NCBI RefSeq assembly: GCF_900115055.1
Contig: NZ_FOVD01000001.1
Location: 1,054,001 to 1,118,000, forward strand
Origin: Chryseobacterium oleae
Lineage (GTDB): Bacteria; Bacteroidota; Bacteroidia; Flavobacteriales; Weeksellaceae
DNA: 64,000 nucleotides
Direction: 5' to 3'
Part shown: positions 18,119-27,425 of the stretch, in pieces
Layout: each line of letters begins with the position of its first letter
How positions within the stretch are numbered: the stretch's first letter is position 1
Program-made: the position numbers and the translations under genes
The notes under the pieces: generated by a model
Told to the model about the DNA's origin: nothing
The model's database searches: none
What the model saw: only the letters and a program-made list of their open reading frames with translations

Positions 18119-18772
18119 TTATTTCATGTACTGATACCACGGAGATCCCTGTGGAGTAGGATATTTTAATCCGAAGACCGCATCGTTTCTGTACGCATCT
18201 TTGGTCACGGTGACATATTTATTTCTGATTCTTCCATCGTCTTCGATAGAAATACTCAGGATGGAATAGTTTTTCCCATCGTCCCAGAAAAAAGAAGTAG
18301 GATAGGTAAAAGAGTTTTTCTCACCCTGGTTCCATGACACTTTATCCGGTGCTACTTTCTTAAGCTTTTCAAAAATCTGCTTTACTATTTTAGCATCTAC
18401 AGTGGCTTTATCGGTCACAGTAGCAGTAGGTTTTCCATGTTTTCCCGCAATTTTTTCAACAAATTCCAGGGAGCTTTTTTCAGCGGCATTGGTGTCAACT
18501 GCGCCTACTTTCCCTTTGTATACGGTAATTCTTGTTCCCATTGTATTGTCTAAAGGAATTCCAGCATACGTCAAACCTTTATTTTCATCTGCATAATATT
18601 GAACAACATCCGGTTTACTGCCTTTGTCTTTCAGAAATACATCTTTATTTTCAAAATCATACTTCGTTGCTTCTTCGCCCAGAGAGACGGATGAAAGATC
18701 AAATGATTTATTTCCGCAGCAGATATTAATCAATACCACGAAAATCAATATCAGGAATTTTCCTTTTTTCAT
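18119..18772 (-). CDS. Lipoprotein of unknown function, candidate immunity protein
   Basis: 217 aa. Lipobox near the end of MKKGKFLILIFVVLINICC, then a soluble domain with no motif I recognise (ITVYKGKVGAVDTNAAEKS, FFWDDGKNYSILSISIEDD). Located in the T6SS cargo operon between the DUF3592-like membrane protein and the 122-aa lipoprotein. Periplasm-facing lipoproteins in such positions often neutralise T6SS effectors; not shown here. Confidence 0.65.
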   Translation of the reverse strand: MKKGKFLILIFVVLINICCGNKSFDLSSVSLGEEATKYDFENKDVFLKDKGSKPDVVQYYADENKGLTYAGIPLDNTMGTRITVYKGKVGAVDTNAAEKSSLEFVEKIAGKHGKPTATVTDKATVDAKIVKQIFEKLKKVAPDKVSWNQGEKNSFTYPTSFFWDDGKNYSILSISIEDDGRIRNKYVTVTKDAYRNDAVFGLKYPTPQGSPWYQYMK

Positions 18773-18841
18773 AATAGTTTATATTTTGATTTATTAATGT
18801 CATTCTCCTTTTCTTCCTTTGCGAAAACAGGTTAAGTATTT

Positions 18842-19495
18842 TTATTGTTTTAAATAGATAAATACGATACAGAGTACGTTGATCAAAATGAGTACCAGTC
18901 CTGCTCTCAAAGACCATCTCAGTCTTTTTTTCATGCTATCCGATGCACCGTAAGTAGCAAGCAGTGCCGCTAAAAATGCAGCAACCCCAGTAAAGATACC
19001 TCCAGCGGCCAGCATTACCCAATCCAGTTCCACAGCATTGGTATTCTCCTGATTTTCAGCATCTGTAATTTTTACTTTTTCACCCAAAGCGGGTGGATCA
19101 TTACTCGTAATGTCCAGTGTTTTTACCATTTTCTTACCATTGGCATCGGTGTATTCCACTCTTGGAAAGAAGATGACTCTGTCGCTGTATGAGGAATTTG
19201 AAAAGTTTTTACCTTTTGTGATTTCCTTTTTATAACCCACCACGGTTGCGGTATATTGGGGTTCATCGAAAGTTCTGTAGGCTTTCTCCCAAAAAAATGA
19301 GTAGGATAAAATGAACGTTAATCCATTAATGGAAACCATTATTAACGAAACAAAAAACAAGAGAAATGCCTTCTCAAGAAAATCTCCTGTTTTTCCGGAA
19401 TTCTGTTTTTTATCCGAAATTTTTGAAAAAATCCTGTATCCTAAAAATATAGAAAACAGAACAACCACAGCTACAAACCCTCCAAAAAAAGTCAT
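18842..19495 (-). CDS. DUF3592-like membrane protein
   Basis: 217 aa. TM segments at about 3-22, 44-66, 158-180 and 195-215; between the second and third lies a soluble beta domain (TATVVGYKKEI ... FFPRVEYTDANGKKMVKTLD ... GEKVKI) with the spacing of DUF3592 proteins. Lies 12 bp after the 271-aa gene in the T6SS cargo operon. Membrane topology suits an immunity or envelope-associated role; function unknown. Confidence 0.65.
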   Translation of the reverse strand: MTFFGGFVAVVVLFSIFLGYRIFSKISDKKQNSGKTGDFLEKAFLLFFVSLIMVSINGLTFILSYSFFWEKAYRTFDEPQYTATVVGYKKEITKGKNFSNSSYSDRVIFFPRVEYTDANGKKMVKTLDITSNDPPALGEKVKITDAENQENTNAVELDWVMLAAGGIFTGVAAFLAALLATYGASDSMKKRLRWSLRAGLVLILINVLCIVFIYLKQ

Positions 19496-19507
19496 TAACC
19501 CGATATT

Positions 19508-20323
19508 TTAAATAATACTAAATCCTTTTTCCTTCGTTCTCATGTGAAGCTTGATTTCCATTTCAATATTGCCCTGCTTTTCAAGATCCGGACTTATGAA
19601 CTGAAGCGGCTGAGATCCGTCTTTTCTCATGAGTCTTACCAATTTACCATAGCCCATGATTTCAAGGTGCAAATCAGCCTCATTAAGTTCCTCAACAGCT
19701 AAATTCTGGCCAAACAACTGACCGGCACTGTCTAAAAACCTTTTTTTCCGGTCTTCGGAATAATATAAAGCCTGTTCCTGAAGCTGCATCTTATCATGAG
19801 ACATTTCCAGGTATTTTCCGGCATTGTGCTCAACCAATACGGCGCGTATCTGTTTATAATATTTGAAAACATCGCTGAAGAGGTCTTCTTTTTTCACATC
19901 TTTAAAATCTACCGAATGCTGCCAACCGTCCAATACAAAAGGAAGTTCCACTTCTATTTCGCTGGCCACATTAAACGTGGGATGCTGAACATTCTCAGTG
20001 AGTCCGTCCCATGGAGATTCCATTTTAGGGCGAAATTCAGCACGGGATGCCTTCCAGTTATCAAAATCTGCACAAAAGAAATCTACCGATAAGGTATCAT
20101 CTTCATCCAAAACATTTTTTCCCAAACGAGGATACATTTTTCCGACTACCTGATATTTCCCGCTCTGAAGCAGCGCCTGGTTGATCATGGTGTCTCCTCC
20201 GAATCCGCCTTCTTTGGTCTCATCTCCGTACCAGTCTATGACGGGAACATCATTTACATAAATGGTTCCAGAACAATACATTCTGGGATAAACGGAATAT
20301 AATGGTTTTTTAAAATTATGCAT
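19508..20323 (-). CDS. Soluble T6SS-cargo-associated protein of unknown function
   Basis: 271 aa, ATG start, no signal peptide. Begins MHNFKKPLYSVYPRMYCSG; contains VNDVPVIDWYGDETKEGG and a C-terminal beta-rich part (NIEMEIKLHMRTKEKGF). I do not recognise the family. It starts 8 bp after the large OmpA-domain gene, so it may be the cognate chaperone, adaptor or immunity protein of that product. Confidence 0.6.
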   Translation of the reverse strand: MHNFKKPLYSVYPRMYCSGTIYVNDVPVIDWYGDETKEGGFGGDTMINQALLQSGKYQVVGKMYPRLGKNVLDEDDTLSVDFFCADFDNWKASRAEFRPKMESPWDGLTENVQHPTFNVASEIEVELPFVLDGWQHSVDFKDVKKEDLFSDVFKYYKQIRAVLVEHNAGKYLEMSHDKMQLQEQALYYSEDRKKRFLDSAGQLFGQNLAVEELNEADLHLEIMGYGKLVRLMRKDGSQPLQFISPDLEKQGNIEMEIKLHMRTKEKGFSII

Positions 20324-20331
20324 ACCTGAAT

Positions 20332-22995
20332 TTAAGTTAAATATTTTTTATCCATATAGTAAGTTTCTTCTTTCATCACCTTTTCTTCTACTTTGAAATT
20401 ACTTTTCCACCAGCCTACTTCACCTTCAATCTCTACAGAAAGAACAACTCCTGAAAATTTCAGAACAGGCTGGATAAATAATCCTGTCGTGTCAGAATCC
20501 AGCACAATATCACCTCCAAAATAGGAATCAGCTTTGGCTGCCGCTTTAAACGTAACAATGGGTTTTGCTTTGGTTCCTTTTACCGTCCCTACTTCAATAC
20601 TGATACTGAGTTCTATGGTAGCGCCCATTTTCCCTCCGATCGTTGTTTTCCCCTGCATATTGATCCCGTTAATACTGTCAATTTTCAGGGCATCCACCAT
20701 GATTTCCAATTCACCATAGAATGTTGCGGTAAAGGTAACAGAAGCGCCCAGTTTTTCCAGTCCGCCTCTGAATTTATTGATAATTTTCGCTGCGGCAGGG
20801 TTCCCGGTGGCTCCATAAGAAGCTACGGCAATGGCTGCACCGATGATATCAATAACGACTTCTGCGCCTATCAGGGGTTTGAAACCAAAACCTACTTCTC
20901 CGATAACGCTCAAAGCAGCTCTCTCATTGACTCTCTCCAGATACCATTTTCCTACAACGGTAAATTTAGGATATCTGAGATTGAAACCAACGGGAATAGC
21001 GGTTTCTTTTGCAGCACTCTGAGCATAGTTGATGGCATTCTGAACAATATTTACAGCGGTGGCTATCATTCTGGCGACCACCTCTATTTTATCTGCAAAC
21101 TCGTTGGTAAAGCTTCTTTTTTCCCGGCCGGCATCCCATTCTGCGGACAATCCTACACCTACATTGATCGGAACTTTTCCGTCTTTATTCAGCTGCATTC
21201 TTTTGTACCCTGCCTGTCTGGATTTTTCCTGATGCTTGGCGTAGATATTCCCCGCCGGCATATTGGATGCTTTATAGTTGGAAACATTCACCTGAAATTC
21301 CAGTGCAAGTTCCCATTTAATATCCGGATAGGCTTTAATTAAAACCGTTGTTCTTTTATCGTTACTGAAATATCTGCAACTGTGAATGTTCATATGGAAC
21401 TGATTCGGATTGGTTGCTATAGGCCAGATATAGTTTATGGGAGCAGCATTGAACCTCGACATATTCGAGTAGACTTTATAATTAAAAGACGATGGGGCAA
21501 AGGTCTGTTTGGTATCTCCTTTATCTACCGCCTGACCCACGTCGATCATCAGGATCTGCTTTTTATGCTTGTTTTTACTGCCATGGTAGCATTCATTGGT
21601 ATCAAATCCGGAGATATCAATCGTAAGGTCTTTTTTCGTTGACTCCGTCGGAGCTACGACTTCATAATTAATGGTCTGGGCATCATGAGCATTGAATACA
21701 AAAGAGATATCTACTCTTCTGTTACTCTCGTAGTCCTTTTCATTTTTGAACCGGATATTATCCTTCCCCATTTTATCGTCTGTAGGATCTACTTCTCCTT
21801 TCCCAACGGAAATGATTCTGCTTGGATCAAGGCCTCCGTCTGCAAAAAATTTCTTTACGACATCGGCTCTTCTCTGGGACAGTCCTTTATTGTAATTCTG
21901 TTTTCCAATCACGCAGGCATAACCGCTCAGATTCATGGTTGAGTCTCTGTGTTCCAGAAGAAACTTGAGTACATTATTGAGGATGGCTACTCCGTCTTTA
22001 TCGATGACCGTAGAGTCAAATTTATAATAGATTGTTCTCTCGATACGTTCCTGCAGGGCAGCCGACTGTATTTTTTTAATTCCCTTACCATTATCAAAAA
22101 CAGTTACCGTCGTATTACTGGCTTTTCCGTCTTTCACTTCACTTTCGGTGATCTTGATCATTTCAAAGCGGCAAGGTTCCTGACGGACGGAATTTACATC
22201 CGGCTTGTATACTTTTGTAGGCGTCTGATTTTTGCTGACATTGGCATTGGTAGTGACCACTTTATTTTTTACGTTCAGATAGATCGCGTGAAGATCATCA
22301 CCCAGATTATCTTTGATGTACTGTTTGGAAGCAGTATCTTTTACTTTGATATAAAATTCTTCTACATTTTGGATGTTATCTACATGAGCCATCCACGAGT
22401 AGGTATTTTCTATTTTTAAATTGACCTCTCCGTCTATAACCTGAACATTATTGTAGACATGAACCAGCTTATCTTTTTTTGCAGTCTGCTGATTCCAGAG
22501 TTCGATCGTTACGGTATTTCCATTAAGACCTTCCGTCATCAGATTAAGATAAACCACGTGGCCATAAGAAATGAAATTTCCCTTATTCTGGTTTTTAATA
22601 CTCGTTTTACTTCCTCTTTGAGTTGTCCATTTGCTGGTAACAATTTTAGGATCACACCAGCCTTTTACATAGAGTCCTGTATTGTTTTTCGGATCTCTTT
22701 TTCCGGACAGACTTGCTTCAATATAGTAATGATAGCTTCCGCAAAACTGTTTGGAGATCAGGAATTTGTAGCCTCCTTTTGAGGGTGCCTGATTGATGAT
22801 GATTTTCCGGTTATTGGTCTGCCTCATCCAGATAATTTCTTTCTTTTTATCTTCGGCAGTCGTTCCGGGCAGCCATTCTTCAACGCCAAAATAAACCCAC
22901 TGATCAGGTTTTAGCGTTACTCTCTGGCCTTTCACCGACATATCGGGATAGTAAAGTCCTTTTGTAACCTGTATTTTTTTTACTCCTTTAGCCAT
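20332..22995 (-). CDS. Large leaderless OmpA-domain protein, candidate T6SS effector
   Basis: 887 aa, no signal peptide. Residues 1-310 are an uncharacterised beta-rich region. Residues about 320-434 form an OmpA/MotB peptidoglycan-binding domain (YYKFDSTVIDKDG, LSGYACVIGKQNYNKGLSQRRADVV, ISVGKGE, NRRVDISFVF). Residues about 450-660 are unassigned. The last 200 residues are rich in Gly/Ala and hydrophobics (VIGEVGFGFKPLIGAEVVIDIIGAAIAVASYGATG) and beta-strand-like repeats ending in YYMDKKYLT. It lies 11 bp after the PAAR-like gene. An OmpA domain without an export signal fits a protein delivered by T6SS into a target periplasm; that is inference from context. Confidence 0.7.
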   Translation of the reverse strand: MAKGVKKIQVTKGLYYPDMSVKGQRVTLKPDQWVYFGVEEWLPGTTAEDKKKEIIWMRQTNNRKIIINQAPSKGGYKFLISKQFCGSYHYYIEASLSGKRDPKNNTGLYVKGWCDPKIVTSKWTTQRGSKTSIKNQNKGNFISYGHVVYLNLMTEGLNGNTVTIELWNQQTAKKDKLVHVYNNVQVIDGEVNLKIENTYSWMAHVDNIQNVEEFYIKVKDTASKQYIKDNLGDDLHAIYLNVKNKVVTTNANVSKNQTPTKVYKPDVNSVRQEPCRFEMIKITESEVKDGKASNTTVTVFDNGKGIKKIQSAALQERIERTIYYKFDSTVIDKDGVAILNNVLKFLLEHRDSTMNLSGYACVIGKQNYNKGLSQRRADVVKKFFADGGLDPSRIISVGKGEVDPTDDKMGKDNIRFKNEKDYESNRRVDISFVFNAHDAQTINYEVVAPTESTKKDLTIDISGFDTNECYHGSKNKHKKQILMIDVGQAVDKGDTKQTFAPSSFNYKVYSNMSRFNAAPINYIWPIATNPNQFHMNIHSCRYFSNDKRTTVLIKAYPDIKWELALEFQVNVSNYKASNMPAGNIYAKHQEKSRQAGYKRMQLNKDGKVPINVGVGLSAEWDAGREKRSFTNEFADKIEVVARMIATAVNIVQNAINYAQSAAKETAIPVGFNLRYPKFTVVGKWYLERVNERAALSVIGEVGFGFKPLIGAEVVIDIIGAAIAVASYGATGNPAAAKIINKFRGGLEKLGASVTFTATFYGELEIMVDALKIDSINGINMQGKTTIGGKMGATIELSISIEVGTVKGTKAKPIVTFKAAAKADSYFGGDIVLDSDTTGLFIQPVLKFSGVVLSVEIEGEVGWWKSNFKVEEKVMKEETYYMDKKYLT

Positions 22996-23006
22996 TTGTC
23001 TGTCGT

Positions 23007-23495
23007 TTAGATTACACCATCTTCCCCACCATAGGCAGGCTGTTCATTATACATTTCTTCTGAATCCACCAATGGATTGATCTGCTGCTGTACATCTTTA
23101 TCCGCATTTTTAAAATTCTGCGGGCTGCCTTCCGTTCTCTGTCCGTGGTCTATAATTTCAATACACGGTGTTCCGGCAATGGCACAGATGGCCTTGCTGG
23201 TTTCAACGATAATATAGCCGCCGTTATTAAGCTGTACTTTTTCATAGAAATCTTTCCACTCCGTGACCATGATTTTGCATGGCGGTGGCGGAACTCCCAT
23301 TTTGATGCAGTTTCCGAATGTATTTTTCTCGAATGTGGCCGCTCCAATTTCTTTCGTGGTGACGATGAGTTTTTTGGAGGCGTTTTTATCATTCGCGTAT
23401 TCTTTCTGGTGTGAGAGCACTTTGAGTTTGTCCGGAAGCTGTCCGAACTGGCATTTGCACATAGCACCCTGTACTACAATATGTTTTTCTGCCAT
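23007..23495 (-). CDS. DUF4280 PAAR-like spike protein
   Basis: 162 aa. The DUF4280 fold is shown by VQGAMCKCQFGQ near the N-terminus, FGNCIKMGVPPPPCKIMVTEWKDF in the middle and SKAICAIAGTPCIEIIDHGQ later: Gly/Pro-rich beta turns with conserved Cys like PAAR tips. DUF4280 proteins sharpen the VgrG spike and carry effectors in Bacteroidota T6SS. The gene is directly upstream of the OmpA-domain protein, suggesting that as its cargo. Confidence 0.85.
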   Translation of the reverse strand: MAEKHIVVQGAMCKCQFGQLPDKLKVLSHQKEYANDKNASKKLIVTTKEIGAATFEKNTFGNCIKMGVPPPPCKIMVTEWKDFYEKVQLNNGGYIIVETSKAICAIAGTPCIEIIDHGQRTEGSPQNFKNADKDVQQQINPLVDSEEMYNEQPAYGGEDGVI

Positions 23496-23497
23496 GG

Positions 23498-24535
23498 TTA
23501 AAATTCTTTATTTGAAATTACTAGTCGGGTTAAATATTCATTTCCAAATTCAAGACGGACGAAAGAGGAATTCATCTTAAACGTCACAACGGTAAGGGCT
23601 TTTTCTGAATTTTCTTCCGTTTCTCCTACGGTCTGATAAAGCTGTGCGTTATATCTTGCAAATTTTTGTTTACATTCTGATGGTGAGCTGTCATTAAATA
23701 CCAACCCATGCGGTAATCCAGACACCATATCCTGTCCGTAATACTGGATAGCATAATATTCCAGACCTGTGCTCATACTGGCGTAGATCATATTGAAATC
23801 GTCGAAATCCCAATTGGAGTATTTTCCGCCTTTGCAGTCTTTGCATTCCGGTTGGGTAGGCTGTACCTGTAAAAGTTTTGTAAAGGTATCGGACGAGGCC
23901 GGTAACGCTATAAACTGTTTCTTCCCGAACAGGCTCTGCAGCTTTTTTGAAACTTTTTTCTGCTTCGGATTTTCTGCAATCATATCCGTTGTCATGACAG
24001 CGGTACTATAGGTAGTGGCTGCGCTGTCAGTTAGTGAGGCATCATCATCATTTGAAGGTTCCGGGCGTTTGTAGGTTAAAAGAAATTCTTTGATCTCTTT
24101 TTCTACTTTTCCAGTAGATTTGGTCAGTTTGGTATCTACTTCTTTTTTCGACCAGCTGTCCGGAATTACTTTCTCAAGAAAAACAGTCACTTTTGTGCTT
24201 TTCGCAGAGACCTTTTTCATATTGACATTCCATACCGCCTGCTGGATAAATTGTTTGGATTTAGCGCCATTTTTTAAAGCCAAAGTCAGATAAGGATTTT
24301 TCTGGTCGCCTTCATATTTCAAATGATAAAGGTCAACAGTGGTTGTAAAATCGGTATCTGATGCCGCAGCGGCTTTCGGTTCGTCCTGGGTGAAATCATT
24401 TTTAAAATCAAAAATAGAATTCTGTAAGGTCTCGATATCTTTCGGGACGTTAAACTCCAATTTTTGCCCGAAATGCAGGCTAAAGCTCAATATAAAAACA
24501 AGGATGGATAATTTATGATTTGGTTTAATTTTCAT
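23498..24535 (-). CDS. Exported protein of unknown function in T6SS cargo operon
   Basis: 345 aa from the ATG at 24535 (MKIKPNHKLSILVFILSFSLHFGQ), a clear signal peptide; a TTG seven codons earlier overlaps the preceding stop. Contains QPECKDCKGGKYSNWDFDDF with a CxxC pair, plus a low-complexity acidic stretch (EPSNDDDASLTDS). Family not recognised. Being exported by Sec yet inside the T6SS cargo operon, it could be an envelope immunity factor or loading accessory. Confidence 0.65.
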   Translation of the reverse strand: MKIKPNHKLSILVFILSFSLHFGQKLEFNVPKDIETLQNSIFDFKNDFTQDEPKAAAASDTDFTTTVDLYHLKYEGDQKNPYLTLALKNGAKSKQFIQQAVWNVNMKKVSAKSTKVTVFLEKVIPDSWSKKEVDTKLTKSTGKVEKEIKEFLLTYKRPEPSNDDDASLTDSAATTYSTAVMTTDMIAENPKQKKVSKKLQSLFGKKQFIALPASSDTFTKLLQVQPTQPECKDCKGGKYSNWDFDDFNMIYASMSTGLEYYAIQYYGQDMVSGLPHGLVFNDSSPSECKQKFARYNAQLYQTVGETEENSEKALTVVTFKMNSSFVRLEFGNEYLTRLVISNKEF

Positions 24536-24556
24536 TTTGTTAGTTTTTTTTTTCAA

Positions 24557-25597
24557 TTATTCAGTCAGCATCGCAATGACTACTGATATTTTCTTTTTCT
24601 TCTCGAGTTGCAGGTCGCATTCCAAATACATTGATTTCACCAGTAAATTCTGCCCGTTCAGATAATAAACGATCCTGAAATTCCCTTCCTGATTCATCAC
24701 CGGGTTATCCTCAATGATCATTGAAAAAGGGGCTTTGTTGATGAAATCATAGGTACTTCTTTCATCATTTAATTTTCCTTCACCTTCTATATTAACCAGA
24801 CCGGATTCTCCTTTCAGCGGATCAATTTCCAGTTTTATTTCATATTTCGGTTCTACCGGATTATCTACCACAGGAAAACTTTCTGTTAATTCTGTTTCAT
24901 AATCCTGTCCGAAACTCTGATAAGCCCCAAAAAACAATGTTCTGATGAAATAATCATTCTTAAGATAAAGACTGATCACCTCCGGCTCATCTATTATTTT
25001 TTCTATCTTTTCACAGTAGCTGTCTACCGTTTCTCCTTCAAATTCTTTATACACTTCCTCTTTTACAGCGGCCCATCTTTCTTTAAACACCGAAATATTT
25101 TCCACCGAATTGAATTTCCCCTGCTCATCCACACTGATCTGTAAGGGATACAAAACTTTGGATGTTTTATAGGCCAGGAGATCTGCTATTTCATTGACTT
25201 CCTCTTCGTTCAGAAAAAGATTGGAGGTTCTGTCTATTTCAAAAAAATGCAGCTTAGTCTCCTTTTTAAGCCAACGTACTGAGGTTTCATATTTCAGTTC
25301 ATTCTTGCGGTCGTTGCTTTCCATATTGATAGAAACGCCATATCTGCAGAATGAATTTTCAGGTTGAAAAACAAGGCTGTTTCCTCTTCCAAACGGCACC
25401 AGCCGGGTTTTATCCGTCACTGCTGTTCTTGGAAGAAAAAGTTCCTTCTGGCCTGTTAGCTCAATCAGGATCATATCCTTGACATCGCAGTGGTTATTGT
25501 GAAATAACTTTAAAGCACCAGCATCTAGATGGTACAGCGAGGCTATACTTTTCAGGCTCTCCTCTGTCTGGACGGTATGTATATTAAATTTCTGCAT
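24557..25597 (-). CDS. LysM-like N-terminal domain protein in T6SS cargo operon
   Basis: 346 aa, no signal peptide. Residues 1-55 read as a LysM-like module (IHTVQTEESLKSIASLYHLD, LIELTGQKELFLP). The rest is an uncharacterised acidic protein with VRWLKKETKLHFFEIDRTS and a beta-rich C-terminus (FRIVYYLNGQNLLVKSMYLE). LysM proteins without a leader are frequent in T6SS and extracellular-contractile clusters as adaptor or tail-type components. Placed 38 bp after the small membrane protein gene. Confidence 0.65.
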   Translation of the reverse strand: MQKFNIHTVQTEESLKSIASLYHLDAGALKLFHNNHCDVKDMILIELTGQKELFLPRTAVTDKTRLVPFGRGNSLVFQPENSFCRYGVSINMESNDRKNELKYETSVRWLKKETKLHFFEIDRTSNLFLNEEEVNEIADLLAYKTSKVLYPLQISVDEQGKFNSVENISVFKERWAAVKEEVYKEFEGETVDSYCEKIEKIIDEPEVISLYLKNDYFIRTLFFGAYQSFGQDYETELTESFPVVDNPVEPKYEIKLEIDPLKGESGLVNIEGEGKLNDERSTYDFINKAPFSMIIEDNPVMNQEGNFRIVYYLNGQNLLVKSMYLECDLQLEKKKKISVVIAMLTE

Positions 25598-25635
25598 AAA
25601 AATGATCCGGCATCCCTGTTCTCTGTCAGTATTTC

Positions 25636-25935
25636 CTACTTAATACTCATTATGTACATGATCAGCAGCACGATGCCCGACCCGATCAATATTAAATTTG
25701 TACTCCTGTTCTTATTATTTTTAGTAAAAAAGCTCACTACAATCTCCATCAAAAGAAATAAACACCATAAAGCGATCCAGCAAACATTTAAGACCAGGTG
25801 CATCGGAATGGACATCCCGCTGTTTCCTCCTATGGACTGCACCGGATGGAACCATGAGTCCCACTGGTCATAGACATAGATCAGGATAAATCCCAGTAAT
25901 AAAATTCCTACCCTTAACGCCAGATGTTTATTCAT
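25636..25935 (-). CDS. Small three-helix membrane protein
   Basis: 99 aa. Predicted TM helices at about 5-22, 45-70 and 80-97, with a short loop WFHPVQSIGGNSGMS. It follows the lipase effector gene by 4 bp. No family recognised. Position and topology would suit an inner-membrane immunity or accessory protein. Confidence 0.65.
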   Translation of the reverse strand: MNKHLALRVGILLLGFILIYVYDQWDSWFHPVQSIGGNSGMSIPMHLVLNVCWIALWCLFLLMEIVVSFFTKNNKNRSTNLILIGSGIVLLIMYIMSIK

Positions 25936-25939
25936 GCAA

Positions 25940-27361
25940 TTACGCTTTATGGATTACCCTTTCTCTGTCTGAGGTAGGATCCATTCCTATACCCTCTCTT
26001 CTTGCAGACCAGTGCAGGTATTTATTTCTGAGTATTCTCAGATCGTCCTGCTCTTTCATTTCTTTCTGGTAGTCAGCGTATTTCTGTTCCGGTATGGAGG
26101 CTCCGCCGTAAGCGGTTTCAACTTCTTTATATCTTTTAAAGACATATTGTTTTCCATCTGCCATGGCATAGGGTCTCAAACGGTCTTTCACTCTTAACAG
26201 CAACTGATCCCCTGAAATGGAATAGGTTTCATCGGTAAGTTTTTTTATTTTGAGTGGAACTGTTTTTTCAACGCCGTACTCTGCCATAAAATGCAAGGGA
26301 ATATAGCTATAGGTCTTTTTCAAAAGTTTACGTTCCCCCCTTAATGACAGATAAAATCCGGGCATAATCGTCAGCTCATCTTCCTTATACCATGCATCAT
26401 TGATCAGCTGCTGTCTTAATGTTTTTAATTTTGTACTGGTCGTCCATGAGGTTTCCACTTCTTCCCAGATTTCAGGTCCTTCTTCATAAGCTCCGCCCAC
26501 ATCACAGTGTACACCGGGAAATATTTTTTCTGTTCCTATACTTACATTGGTTAGGTCAAAGTTTTCTCTGTGCTCATTTTCAGCAACAAAATGGATAATG
26601 GTTTGTGCCCTTCCGATATCATCCAGTCCCAGTTCTTCCACATCATTGTGAAAGTTTGGTTTTGGAGATAAGTTTTTGGAGTAGGATGAAACCGTGTCGT
26701 AAATGCCCAAAAATCTCACCTTCAGTATACCTACTTCAATTCCGGCTTCCTGCAGCTTCAGACCCAGATGCCCCCATTTTGGAAGATCCTCGTCTTCTAC
26801 GCCGGTTCCATCACTGTCCGAATGGGAAGTAATGGTCGTACCTTCATATGAAACCGTAGTGGTTTTAGCTTTATATTTTGATTTTCCTATTTCATGAACG
26901 AAATTTCTTGCTGCGGCGGCACCACGGCTGAAACCGAAAACATCAAAAGTAAGGACAGCAATCTTATCCGCTTTTTTCGAACTTTTAATATTCTTTACTT
27001 TTTTCACGATCTCTTCACAGCCTTTTCGGACTTTTCCGCGGATCCCGGTATCTCCTGTTCCGAAAGCATACCCAAGCATAGAATCTTCCTCCTTATCTTC
27101 CGTTCCGATTCCTTCTATATAAATGCCAAAATTTTTATCGTAATTATCCCATAAACGCGCTACATTACTCCAGTCATTATTATAACTGTTGTTGTCACCC
27201 GGCTTTCCTCCGTTTTTCTTGTAATCGGCCGTTTTTTCTCTTCTTTCGATAGTATTGGTCTTGTTGTTCAAAGTTCCGTCAAAAAACACCCCAAGAGTAA
27301 TATCTAACACTTCCTCTTTGGATATTTCCGGTGTATAATCTCCAAATTTATTATTGTGCAT
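25940..27361 (-). CDS. DUF2235 alpha/beta-hydrolase, Tle1-type T6SS lipase effector
   Basis: 473 aa, no signal peptide. N-terminal LGVFFDGTLNN, nucleophile elbow GFSRGAAAAR (S145), IYDTVSSYS (about 220-228) and FPGVHCDVGGAY with the catalytic-type Asp (D287) are the DUF2235 signature shared with Tle1 phospholipases. A later IPLHFMAEYG may supply the His. Phospholipase activity on target membranes is inferred from the family. A DUF2931 lipoprotein gene, the expected immunity partner, lies 64 bp upstream in the operon. Confidence 0.88.
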   Translation of the reverse strand: MHNNKFGDYTPEISKEEVLDITLGVFFDGTLNNKTNTIERREKTADYKKNGGKPGDNNSYNNDWSNVARLWDNYDKNFGIYIEGIGTEDKEEDSMLGYAFGTGDTGIRGKVRKGCEEIVKKVKNIKSSKKADKIAVLTFDVFGFSRGAAAARNFVHEIGKSKYKAKTTTVSYEGTTITSHSDSDGTGVEDEDLPKWGHLGLKLQEAGIEVGILKVRFLGIYDTVSSYSKNLSPKPNFHNDVEELGLDDIGRAQTIIHFVAENEHRENFDLTNVSIGTEKIFPGVHCDVGGAYEEGPEIWEEVETSWTTSTKLKTLRQQLINDAWYKEDELTIMPGFYLSLRGERKLLKKTYSYIPLHFMAEYGVEKTVPLKIKKLTDETYSISGDQLLLRVKDRLRPYAMADGKQYVFKRYKEVETAYGGASIPEQKYADYQKEMKEQDDLRILRNKYLHWSARREGIGMDPTSDRERVIHKA

Positions 27362-27425
27362 GGTTTTATTTTAATTTTTATTGACAGATTTTAACAGATA
27401 CAGAAATTCTTTTCACTGTTGCTTC

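Noticed and set aside
23145..23580. Plus-strand frames and an alternative minus frame over the DUF4280 gene
   Set aside because: Shadows; only the 162-aa frame has a family signature and fits the operon spacing.
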